From Vulcanimicrobiota bacterium (GTDB lineage Bacteria > Eremiobacterota > Eremiobacteria > Baltobacterales > Baltobacteraceae): a DNA stretch of 6,554 bases. Location: the NCBI GenBank assembly GCA_028287545.1, contig JAQBPL010000196.1:1-6554 (forward strand). The letters run 5' to 3'. Position numbers and translations under genes: made by a program. Positions 1 to 5,143 of the stretch are shown one piece after another (within the stretch, counting starts at the first letter, position 1; every line of letters begins with the position of its first letter). The notes under the pieces were generated by a model that searched no databases, had not been told where the DNA came from, and saw only the letters and a program-made list of their open reading frames with translations.

Positions 1-117
1 TCCGCACAGGCGGCATTCGTCGCTTGCCTACCACTCGCCGGCCTTCTTCGAGCGGCAGGCGACCCCCCAGACCGCCGTGTCAAATCCCTAACCGTCCACC
101 AAATCGGGACAACCTCA
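1..117 (+). mobile_element. Right end of an IS3-family insertion sequence
   Basis: This covers the transposase C-terminus plus 26 bp of 3' flank. After the stop codon, the stretch from about 94 (GTCCACCAAATCGGGACAAC, then CTCA to 117) looks like a right terminal inverted repeat. It ends in CA, as IS3-family elements do (5'-TG...CA-3'). The reverse complement would be a left end starting TGAGGTTGTCCCG. The other end and the target duplication are outside the window, so the exact boundary is inferred and may be off by a base or two. Confidence 0.5.
2..91 (+). CDS. IS3-family transposase (OrfB), C-terminal end only
   Basis: The window opens inside a reading frame whose last 29 codons end in TAA at 89-91. 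The visible peptide includes RRHSSLAYHSPAFFERQ, which resembles the C-terminus of IS3-family OrfB integrase-type transposases (the usual pattern is RRxHSxLGYxSPxxFE, just after the catalytic DDE core). OrfB would catalyse excision and integration of its element. The catalytic residues lie outside the window, so it cannot be told whether the gene is intact. The identification rests on a short but characteristic motif and on a plausible IS end just downstream. The gene could equally be a decayed copy. Confidence 0.72.
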   Translation, partial: PHRRHSSLAYHSPAFFERQATPQTAVSNP

Positions 118-165
118 AGCTTGTCGAAGCATGGGCCACGATCGTGGCTCACCCTTCGACAGGCT
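118..165. repeat. Long imperfect inverted repeat (intergenic hairpin element)
   Basis: Arms 118-141 and 142-165 meet at the palindrome CCACGATCGTGG (136-147). Of 24 positions, 20 are Watson-Crick pairs, two more are G-T, and the mismatches cluster near 130/153 and 131/152. The right arm continues as CTTCGACAGGCTCAGGGTGA (154-173). From memory, that GTCGAAG / CTTCGACAGGCTCAGGGTGA pattern is a common dispersed intergenic repeat in several GC-rich bacterial genomes. It lies 3' of thrS and could act as a transcript-end structure for it. There is no adjacent T tract on the minus strand, so it is not a classical intrinsic terminator. Confidence 0.7.
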
Positions 166-181
166 CAGGGTGACAAACGGG

Positions 182-1918
182 TTAGCGCCGCGAGGCTATT
201 TTCTCCGCGAGTTCGTCGGCAAATTCGTCGATCGAGATCGTGCGCTTTTCTTCGACGCCGCGTTCGTTCACGTTGACGGTGCGATCGGCGAGCTCCGATT
301 TCCCGACGACCAGAATGTACGGCACCTTCTGCGTCTTCCAATGGCGGATCTTGTAGCCGAGCTTCTCGTTCGACGGATCGGTGTCGACGCGGAAGCCGCG
401 CGCTCGCAGCGCGTCGCGCACTTCGTAGGCGTAGTCGAGCTGGTGCTCGGAGATCGGCGCCACGACGGCCTGGACGGGAGCGATCCAGGCGGGAAACGCT
501 CCGGCGAAGTGCTCGATCAGCACGCCGAAAAACCGCTCCATCGAGCCGGCGAGCGCGCGATGGATCATCACCGGCCGATGGTCGGCGCCGTCCGAACCGC
601 GGTACTTCAGCTCGAAGCGCTCCGGGAGCACGAAGTCGACTTGGACCGTGCCGAGCTGCCATTTGCGGCCGATCGCATCGTGCAGGTTTATGTCGAGCTT
701 CGGCCCGTAGAACGCGCCGCCGCCCTCGTCGATGCCGTACGGCAGATTGCGTGACTCGAGCGCGTTGCGGATCGCCGTCTCGGCGATCTCGTCCGTGGGC
801 CCGCGATGCTCGCGCGTGCTCAAGAAATACTCGAATCCGGTAAACCCGAACGCGTCCATCAGCCGCAGCGCCTCGTCGAGCGTCTGCTCGAATTCACCCT
901 GCAGCTGCTCGGGCGTGCAGAAGAGGTGCGCGTCGTCCTGCGTGAAGCCGCGCACGCGGGTCAGCCCGTGCATCGTGCCGCTGCGCTCGAAGCGGTAGAC
1001 GGTGCCGAACTCGCTGTAGCGCAGGGGGAGGTCGCGGTACGAGCGGGCGCCGTCCTTGTAGATGAGGATGTGCCCGGGGCAATTCATCGGTTTGAGGCGG
1101 AAGCGCTGCCCCTCGACTTCGATCGGTCCGAACATGCCGTCGGCGAAGTTCTCGAGATGTCCCGAGATCTCGTAGAGGTGCTCGTGCACGATGTGCGGCG
1201 TGACGACCGGCAGGTAGCCGCGATCGCGCAGACCGTCGCGGATGAACCCCTCGACGATCCCGCGCATCAACGCCCCTTTGGGATGCCAGAAGACCAGGCC
1301 GCCGCCCGCCGTCTCATCGATGTGATAGAGATCGAGCTCCGCGCCGAGCTTGCGATGATCGCGCTTCGCGGCTTCCTCGAGGAACGCGAGGTAGTCCTCG
1401 AGCTCCTGCGGCGTCGTGAAAGCGGTGCCGTAGATGCGCTGCAGCATCGGGTTGTGCTCGTCGCCGCGCCAATACGCGCCGGCGACCGAGGTCAGCTTGA
1501 GCGCGCCGATCGCGCCCGTCGTCTCGGCGTGGCCGCCGCGGCACAGATCGGTGAATTCGCCGATCGTGTACAGCGTGATCGGTTCGTCGTCGGGGATCGC
1601 TCGTGCGAGCTCGACCTTGTACGGGTTGTCGCGGAATTCGTCGACCGCTTCCTCGCGCGTGACGCGGCGGCCGGTCATCGGGTAGTCGGCCTGCACGATC
1701 TCACGCATGCGAGCCTCGAGCTTCGCGAGGTCTTCGGGCGTGAACGGCGTCGCGCGGTCGAAGTCGTAGTAGAACCCGTTGTCGATCGCCGGGCCGATGG
1801 TCGGCTTGGCTTCCGGAAAGAGATCCTGCACGGCATAGGCCAGAACGTGGGCTGCCGTGTGCCGCAGCTGCGCGATGTCCACGGTCGGGTGTTTCGCGGG
1901 CGTTGTCGAGGTCGTCAC
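182..1918 (-). CDS. thrS: Threonine--tRNA ligase lacking the TGS domain
   Basis: Class II aminoacyl-tRNA synthetase that charges tRNA-Thr with threonine in the cytoplasm and edits mischarged Ser-tRNA-Thr. From the GTG at 1918 the product has 578 residues. The N2 editing domain is present: HxxxH at H20/H24, and C126 and H130 in CRGGH. The catalytic core has C280 in MNCPGH, H331 in DDAH and H453 in MIHRA, matching the zinc ligands of E. coli ThrRS, with motif 2 around YRFERSG. The anticodon-binding domain follows from about 475. E. coli ThrRS has about 640 residues; the shortfall is the N-terminal TGS (N1) domain. GTG is chosen because GAAGAG lies 7 nt upstream (1926-1931) and the frame before it is antisense to the VIT gene and has no TGS-like sequence. 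Codon 13 (GTG) is a less likely start. No infC-rpmI-rplT follows, unlike many bacteria. Confidence 0.96.
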   Translation of the reverse strand: MTTSTTPAKHPTVDIAQLRHTAAHVLAYAVQDLFPEAKPTIGPAIDNGFYYDFDRATPFTPEDLAKLEARMREIVQADYPMTGRRVTREEAVDEFRDNPYKVELARAIPDDEPITLYTIGEFTDLCRGGHAETTGAIGALKLTSVAGAYWRGDEHNPMLQRIYGTAFTTPQELEDYLAFLEEAAKRDHRKLGAELDLYHIDETAGGGLVFWHPKGALMRGIVEGFIRDGLRDRGYLPVVTPHIVHEHLYEISGHLENFADGMFGPIEVEGQRFRLKPMNCPGHILIYKDGARSYRDLPLRYSEFGTVYRFERSGTMHGLTRVRGFTQDDAHLFCTPEQLQGEFEQTLDEALRLMDAFGFTGFEYFLSTREHRGPTDEIAETAIRNALESRNLPYGIDEGGGAFYGPKLDINLHDAIGRKWQLGTVQVDFVLPERFELKYRGSDGADHRPVMIHRALAGSMERFFGVLIEHFAGAFPAWIAPVQAVVAPISEHQLDYAYEVRDALRARGFRVDTDPSNEKLGYKIRHWKTQKVPYILVVGKSELADRTVNVNERGVEEKRTISIDEFADELAEKIASRR

Positions 1919-1970
1919 CGGGGCGCTCTTCGCCAGCCGGGTTCGGCGTGCCTCACAAGGCAACGCGGGC

Positions 1971-1999
1971 GTGACGAAATCCCCAGGCTTCGCTACAGT
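1971..1999 (+). promoter_or_regulatory. Candidate leaderless promoter of the VIT-family gene
   Basis: GTGACG (1971-1976, 4/6 to TTGACA) and TACAGT (1994-1999, 4/6 to TATAAT, fitting the TANNNT pattern of leaderless promoters) are 17 bp apart. A transcript starting 7 nt after the -10 box would begin at 2006, exactly on the GTG start codon. No Shine-Dalgarno sequence precedes that GTG, as expected for leaderless initiation. It lies in the 87-bp divergent gap with thrS. I found no comparably clear promoter for thrS in the same gap. The hexamers are modest, so this is an inference. Confidence 0.45.
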
Positions 2000-2005
2000 T
2001 CCCTG

Positions 2006-2704
2006 GTGATTCAAGCCGCCGACCACGAGCGCCACGGCATGGGAACCCAGACGATCCGCGACCTCGTCCTCGGCATGGCCGACGGCCTGACGGTCCCTTT
2101 CGCGCTGGCCGCCGGCGTGACGGGCGTCGTCGCTTCGAGCGGAATCGTGCTGACCGCCGGACTCGCCGAGATCGTGGCGGGCGCGATCTCGATGGGGTTG
2201 GGCGGCTACCTCGCGGCGCGCAGCGAGGCGGAACACTACGCGAAGGAATACGCTCGGGAGACGCGCGAGACCGTAGAGATCCCCGCCGAGGAGCGCGCGG
2301 AAGTCGCCCAGATCCTCCACCAGTACGGGGTTCGCGAGCCGATCCTGACGCGCGTCGTTAACGAGATCGCCAGCGACCGCACGCAATGGGTCGAGTTCAT
2401 GATGCGCAACGAGCTCGGCCTGGAAAAGCCCGACGAGCGAGCCGCGCCGCGCAGCGCGGCGCTGGTCGGCGGCGGGTACGTCCTCGGCGGCATCTTCCCG
2501 CTGGCGCCGTACGCGTTCGTTCCCGTCGCGCACGAGGCGCTGCTCTGGTCGATCGGGTTCACGTCCATCGCGCTGCTGGTCTTCGGTGCCGTGCGCGCGC
2601 GCGTGCTCTCCACGCCGATCGTGAAGGGTGCGTTGCAGTCGTGGTTCATCGGCGCGGTCGCTGCCGGGGCCGCCTACGGCCTCGCCCGGCTCGTCACGCA
2701 CTGA
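2006..2704 (+). CDS. VIT1/CCC1-family iron/manganese transporter
   Basis: Integral membrane protein of the vacuolar iron transporter family, 232 residues from GTG 2006. Bacterial members export or sequester excess Fe2+/Mn2+. Five membrane segments fit at about 19-42, 45-68, 140-160, 168-188 and 208-229, with a long charged cytoplasmic loop at 70-138. D26, E55 and M63 have the same spacing as the transport residues D43, E72 and M80 of Eucalyptus VIT1 as I remember them. The loop's E85, E88, E96, E99, M132, M133 and E136 match that protein's metal-binding-domain residues at a constant offset of 17, so the metal site looks complete. GTG 2006 is preferred over ATG 2039 because HERH lies in the extra N-terminus, where family members often carry ExHR-like residues, and because a -10 box fits it. 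ATG 2039 (221 residues) is possible. Whether it moves Fe or Mn cannot be decided. Confidence 0.9.
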   Translation: MIQAADHERHGMGTQTIRDLVLGMADGLTVPFALAAGVTGVVASSGIVLTAGLAEIVAGAISMGLGGYLAARSEAEHYAKEYARETRETVEIPAEERAEVAQILHQYGVREPILTRVVNEIASDRTQWVEFMMRNELGLEKPDERAAPRSAALVGGGYVLGGIFPLAPYAFVPVAHEALLWSIGFTSIALLVFGAVRARVLSTPIVKGALQSWFIGAVAAGAAYGLARLVTH

Positions 2705-2709
2705 AAGAG

Positions 2710-2739
2710 AAAAGCGCCGCGAAGAATCGCGGCGCTTTT
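2710..2739. terminator. Bidirectional intrinsic terminator shared by the VIT gene and tRNA-Val(GAC)
   Basis: A perfect 13-bp stem (AAAAGCGCCGCGA 2710-2722, TCGCGGCGCTTTT 2727-2739) encloses a 4-nt AGAA loop. Each arm ends in four A/T pairs, so the structure has a short U tract on either strand. It starts 5 bp after the VIT stop codon and lies 6 bp past the CCA end of the minus-strand tRNA, so it fits both converging transcripts. Confidence 0.88.
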
Positions 2740-2745
2740 CGGACG

Positions 2746-2820
2746 TGGTGGGCGGCAGAAGGATTGAACTTCTGACCTCTACAGTGTCAATGTAGCGCTC
2801 TCCCACTGAGCTAGCCGCCC
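2746..2820 (-). tRNA. tRNA-Val (anticodon GAC)
   Basis: On the minus strand the sequence folds as a full cloverleaf. The acceptor GGGCGGC pairs with GCCGCCC, the D stem is GCTC/GAGC, and the anticodon stem CTACA/TGTAG carries loop TTGACAC. The T arm AGAAG/CTTCT has loop TTCAATC, followed by discriminator A and an encoded CCA (2746-2748). Anticodon GAC (bases 2786-2788 on the plus strand, read as GTC) decodes GUC and GUU valine codons. The variable loop is short (class I). Confidence 0.97.
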
Positions 2821-2837
2821 GTCCGAGGCCGTGCGTG

Positions 2838-2867
2838 AGTGTAGCCGATGCGGCAGTTCCGCGTCAA
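2838..2867 (-). promoter_or_regulatory. Promoter of tRNA-Val(GAC)
   Basis: Read on the minus strand, TTGACG (2862-2867, 5/6) and TACACT (2838-2843, 4/6) are separated by 18 bp. Transcription would start near 2831, about 11 nt before the mature tRNA 5' end. The same 18-bp geometry occurs before the second valine tRNA of this window. Confidence 0.65.
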
Positions 2868-2931
2868 ACCCCTCTGTCTGTACGGTCGAATCCCCGGCGA
2901 CGGCTATTCAAGCGACGAGCCCGTCTGCCGA

Positions 2932-2937
2932 TACTAT
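2932..2937 (+). promoter_or_regulatory. Possible -10 box for the lipoprotein gene
   Basis: TACTAT is the only convincing AT-rich hexamer in the 211 bp between tRNA-Val(GAC) and the lipoprotein start. The best -35 match (TTCAAG, 2907-2912) is poor and spaced 19 bp. If used, it would give a 5' leader of roughly 88 nt. The rest of this gap shows no gene; the open frame before 3032 has no family features. Confidence 0.3.
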
Positions 2938-3031
2938 GGAGGCGGGTGGCAGGGCGACCGGCCGAGGCGAGAGCTTCGCGCATGGATGCTCCGGGCCACA
3001 AAGATTTCCTCGACCGACCTTGGAGGGTCTC

Positions 3032-3619
3032 GTGAACCTCGTTCTCCCTCGCATTTTGACTGCGCTCGGGGCAGCTTCGCTGCTCGCCGCTTGCGGTTCA
3101 TCGACCGGCTCCGTCCCGTCCGCAACGGGCGGCACCCTCACCACCCAGTCGGCTTCGCAGACGGTCGCCTCCGCGACCCGCACCGTCGCCAGCAAAAGCA
3201 CGAAGGCAGCTACGCCTACCCTGAGCGCCAACCCGGCCAGCCTCGCGTTCGGCGCGGGCGACGCGGCGGCGCAGACGGTGACCATCACGACCAAGAACAG
3301 CGGCCGGTTCGACGTGACGATCGCGGGAACGGGGAACTGCCCGACCGTATCGCCGGCGACGATCAACCTCAAGAAGGCGGACGATGACGCAGACAGCGAC
3401 CGCGACCACCACACCTCGAGCGCCAACACGATCACGGTGACCCCGGCCGGCGCCGGCCCCGCCACCTGCACGATCACGATCGCGAAGCACGACGGTGATG
3501 CCGCCAAGGACGCAGCCGAGAACGAGACCGAACACGGCAGCGCTTCCGCGACGCTGACCATTCCGGTCACGGTCGACGGCGCCTCGACCCCAGCGCCGAC
3601 CCCGACCCCGGGCCGCTAA
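3032..3619 (+). CDS. Small lipoprotein with an Ig-like beta body and acidic/His-rich inserts
   Basis: Product of 195 residues, function unknown. It begins with a type II signal peptide: R7, a hydrophobic stretch 8-19 and lipobox L18-A19-A20-C21, so the mature protein should be lipidated at C21 and membrane-anchored. A Ser/Thr/Ala-rich linker (22-60) leads to a beta-rich region (61-182) opening with TPTLSANPASLAFGAG, typical of bacterial Ig-like/BACON-type surface domains. Two charged inserts interrupt it: 115-127 (KADDDADSDRDHH) and 152-168 (Asp, Glu, Lys and His rich). C103 and C146 could form a disulfide. The C-terminus is a Pro/Thr tail. GTG 3032 is chosen because GGAGG lies 5 nt before it (3022-3026), the best Shine-Dalgarno in the window, and because it places the lipobox correctly. 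The gene stands alone, followed by a strong hairpin at 3645. Confidence 0.85.
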   Translation: MNLVLPRILTALGAASLLAACGSSTGSVPSATGGTLTTQSASQTVASATRTVASKSTKAATPTLSANPASLAFGAGDAAAQTVTITTKNSGRFDVTIAGTGNCPTVSPATINLKKADDDADSDRDHHTSSANTITVTPAGAGPATCTITIAKHDGDAAKDAAENETEHGSASATLTIPVTVDGASTPAPTPTPGR

Positions 3620-3644
3620 CGCCCGGGCCGGTCGGCGGCCTCGC

Positions 3645-3707
3645 AACGAACCAGGTTGAGCGTGCGGTCACTACCGACGTGCACGCTCATGCCTGGTTCG
3701 TTTTTTT
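3645..3707 (+). terminator. Terminator-like hairpin overlapping the start of the LysE-family gene
   Basis: The outer stem AACGAACCAGG (3645-3655) pairs perfectly with CCTGGTTCGTT (3692-3702). The inner stem TGAGCGTGC (3657-3665) pairs perfectly with GCACGCTCA (3681-3689). The terminal loop is 15 nt, only one and two unpaired bases separate the stems, and T3701-T3707 forms a T7 tract. By shape this is a strong rho-independent terminator, 25 bp after the lipoprotein stop codon. Its 3' arm and T tract are also codons 1-10 of the next gene (GTG at 3679), so it may instead be an attenuator or a start-site-masking structure. It is unidirectional, with only two T residues on the other strand. Confidence 0.75.
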
Positions 3708-4299
3708 GATCGCGACGCTCGGGATCTGCCTTGCGCCCGGGCCCGACATGCTCTTCGTCGTCACGTCTGCGTCACGCGGGGGCGCGCGCGCCGGATTGAC
3801 CGCCGTCGGCGGGATCACCACGGCGATGGTGCTGCACGTGACCGCTGCGGCGCTCGGGCTCTCAGCCCTCTTCGCCGCTTCGGCGACCGCGTTCGGCGTG
3901 CTGCGCGTCGTCGGCGCGCTCTATCTCATTTGGCTAGGCATCTCGACGCTGCGCGGTGGTTCCATCCTCGCGCCGGAGGCAGGCGGCGCGTCGCGCGAGG
4001 CGTTCCGCCGCGGTTTTCTGACCAACGTCACGAACCCCAAGGTGATCGTCTTTTTCGCCGCGTTTCTACCGCTGTTCGTCGTGTCGAACGGCGTCCCGGT
4101 ACCGCTCCAGCTGCTGACGCTCGGCGCGGCGTTCGCCGGTGTCGGCCTGATCTGCGACCTCGGAATCGCATTCGCAGCCGGCGCGATCGGAAAGCGGCTG
4201 CTTCGTAACCCGCGCGCGGTGCGCGTGCTCGACTGTATCGCCGGGCTCGTGATGATCGCGCTCGGCGTCGAGCTCTTCAGAGAGCCGAGCCGGACGTAG
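3679..4299 (+). CDS. LysE/RhtB-family amino-acid or metabolite exporter
   Basis: Inner-membrane protein of 206 residues, the usual family length. The LysE superfamily exports amino acids and related small molecules by proton-coupled transport; the substrate here is unknown. The family signature is clear: P20-G21-P22-D23 after the first helix, the helix containing GALYLIWLGISTLR (79-92), and GFLTNVTNPKVIVFF (112-126), with about six membrane segments. GTG 3679 is the first start after an in-frame stop and gives the usual 19 residues before PGPD. No Shine-Dalgarno sequence precedes it, and it sits in a terminator-like hairpin. TTG 3706 would shorten the first helix to 10 residues before PGP and is less likely. 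The VOC gene follows after 5 bp, so the two are probably co-transcribed. Confidence 0.9.
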   Translation: MHAHAWFVFLIATLGICLAPGPDMLFVVTSASRGGARAGLTAVGGITTAMVLHVTAAALGLSALFAASATAFGVLRVVGALYLIWLGISTLRGGSILAPEAGGASREAFRRGFLTNVTNPKVIVFFAAFLPLFVVSNGVPVPLQLLTLGAAFAGVGLICDLGIAFAAGAIGKRLLRNPRAVRVLDCIAGLVMIALGVELFREPSRT

Positions 4300-4304
4300 C
4301 CGCG

Positions 4305-4721
4305 ATGGAGCACTTGTCCTACGAGTCGGTCGCCCCGGTCCTGATCGTCGATCGCGTCGAGCCGACGCGCGATTTCTTCCGCGACCGGCTGGGGTTCGAA
4401 CAGACCTCGGTCGTGATGCACGACGACGCGCTCGGCTTCGTCATCCTGCGCAAAGACGGCGTCGTCGTGATGGTGCAGTCGCACAGCAGCCTCATCGACG
4501 ACGTCGGCGCCGATGCGGCGCGCGCGGTGAACGAAACGCTCTCCGGCCGCGGCGCCGCCGTGCTGTTCGTGACGGTGAGCAACGTCGAACTCGTGGTGCC
4601 GGCGATCGCCGACGCCGACGTGATCGTTCCGCTGCGCAAGACCTTCTACGGCATGCACGAGATCACGGTTCGGGAACCCGGCGGCCACGCGATCACCCTC
4701 GCATCCCGCTTGTCCCCCTGA
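4305..4721 (+). CDS. VOC-superfamily (glyoxalase/bleomycin-resistance fold) protein
   Basis: Cytoplasmic protein of 138 residues with paired beta-alpha-beta-beta-beta modules of the vicinal oxygen chelate fold. Visible marks are VAPVLIVDRVEPTRDFFRDRLGF at the N-terminus (9-31), the usual opening strand plus helix, and ITVREPGGHAITLA (120-133), where E124 occupies the position of the common C-terminal metal-ligand glutamate. The first-strand histidine common in glyoxalase I is absent, and H60 and H118 are the nearest candidates. Such proteins can be lyases, dioxygenases or ligand-binding resistance proteins, and the sequence does not say which. It starts 5 bp after the LysE-family stop codon. 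Pairing with an exporter suggests a shared small-molecule detoxification or resistance role, but that is inference. Confidence 0.85.
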   Translation: MEHLSYESVAPVLIVDRVEPTRDFFRDRLGFEQTSVVMHDDALGFVILRKDGVVVMVQSHSSLIDDVGADAARAVNETLSGRGAAVLFVTVSNVELVVPAIADADVIVPLRKTFYGMHEITVREPGGHAITLASRLSP

Positions 4722-4724
4722 GCC

Positions 4725-5105
4725 TCAGCCCTTTTGCACTTTGACCTTTTGCTGCATGCGGTTGAGCACGAGGATGCGGTCTGCGTGGCGGATGCCGAGT
4801 GCCTTCTGATCGTAGTACACCTTGACCAGCTGGCCCGGGTGAAGGGTGCTCATCTGAACCGTGGTCTTGCCGTCGCTGGAGAAGACCCGATCGAAATGCG
4901 GCACGAGCAGAAAGCTGAGTGACTGGCCAGTCTTGTCGTCCTTGATCTTGATGTTGTTGGTCGAGACGTGAACGAGCGTGCCTTCGACCCACGAGGATCC
5001 GACCGGCACCGCGGAGGCTGGCTGGACCGAGGCGGCCGAAACGAAACCGATCGCTAGGGCGAGGGGAAGTGCCGCAAGGCGTGCGGCCCGCAGAAGAGTA
5101 CGCAT
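4725..5105 (-). CDS. Small secreted protein of unknown function
   Basis: Product of 126 residues, not recognised by family. R2, R6 and R9 precede a hydrophobic stretch (about 10-25), and Ala-Ser-Ala (30-32) forms a signal peptidase I site, so a mature chain of about 94 residues should be exported. The mature part looks all-beta and basic: WVEGTLVHVSTNNIKIKD, then SLSFLLVPHFDRVF, then GQLVKVYYDQKALGIRHADRILVL. This alternation suggests a small OB-like or DUF5666-like barrel. It has no cysteines and ends in a Lys/Gln-rich tail (KVKVQKG). It follows topoisomerase IB on the same strand after 38 bp and could be co-transcribed. It converges on the VOC gene with a 3-bp gap and no terminator between them. 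ATG 5105 is supported by the complete signal peptide; no clear Shine-Dalgarno is present. Confidence 0.82.
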   Translation of the reverse strand: MRTLLRAARLAALPLALAIGFVSAASVQPASAVPVGSSWVEGTLVHVSTNNIKIKDDKTGQSLSFLLVPHFDRVFSSDGKTTVQMSTLHPGQLVKVYYDQKALGIRHADRILVLNRMQQKVKVQKG

Positions 5106-5143
5106 GTCGACCGTCTACCCATTCTGGCGCCCGCTTCCCCCGC

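Noticed and set aside
131..754. Plus-strand open frame beginning in the hairpin repeat
   Set aside because: Its first residues are a translation of the repeat and the rest is antisense to thrS. Such spurious proteins commonly arise from this type of repeat.
806..2005. Long plus-strand open frame fused in frame to the VIT gene
   Set aside because: It is antisense to thrS over its whole length and low-complexity in Arg, Val and Ala. The VIT family similarity begins only after 2006.
1919..2806. Upstream in-frame extension of thrS (open for about 296 more codons)
   Set aside because: It runs antisense through the VIT gene, the terminator and into the tRNA, is Arg-rich and shows no TGS domain. 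GTG 1918 has a Shine-Dalgarno-like site. The open frame is a product of high GC content.
2831..3031. Longer N-terminus for the lipoprotein
   Set aside because: It would bury the signal peptide and lipobox about 67 residues inside the protein. The strong GGAGG site points to GTG 3032.
3607..3627. CCCGGGC...GCCCGGG hairpin around the lipoprotein stop codon
   Set aside because: It has a 7-bp GC-only stem, no T tract, and a much stronger terminator 20 bp downstream. It is likely chance in GC-rich sequence.
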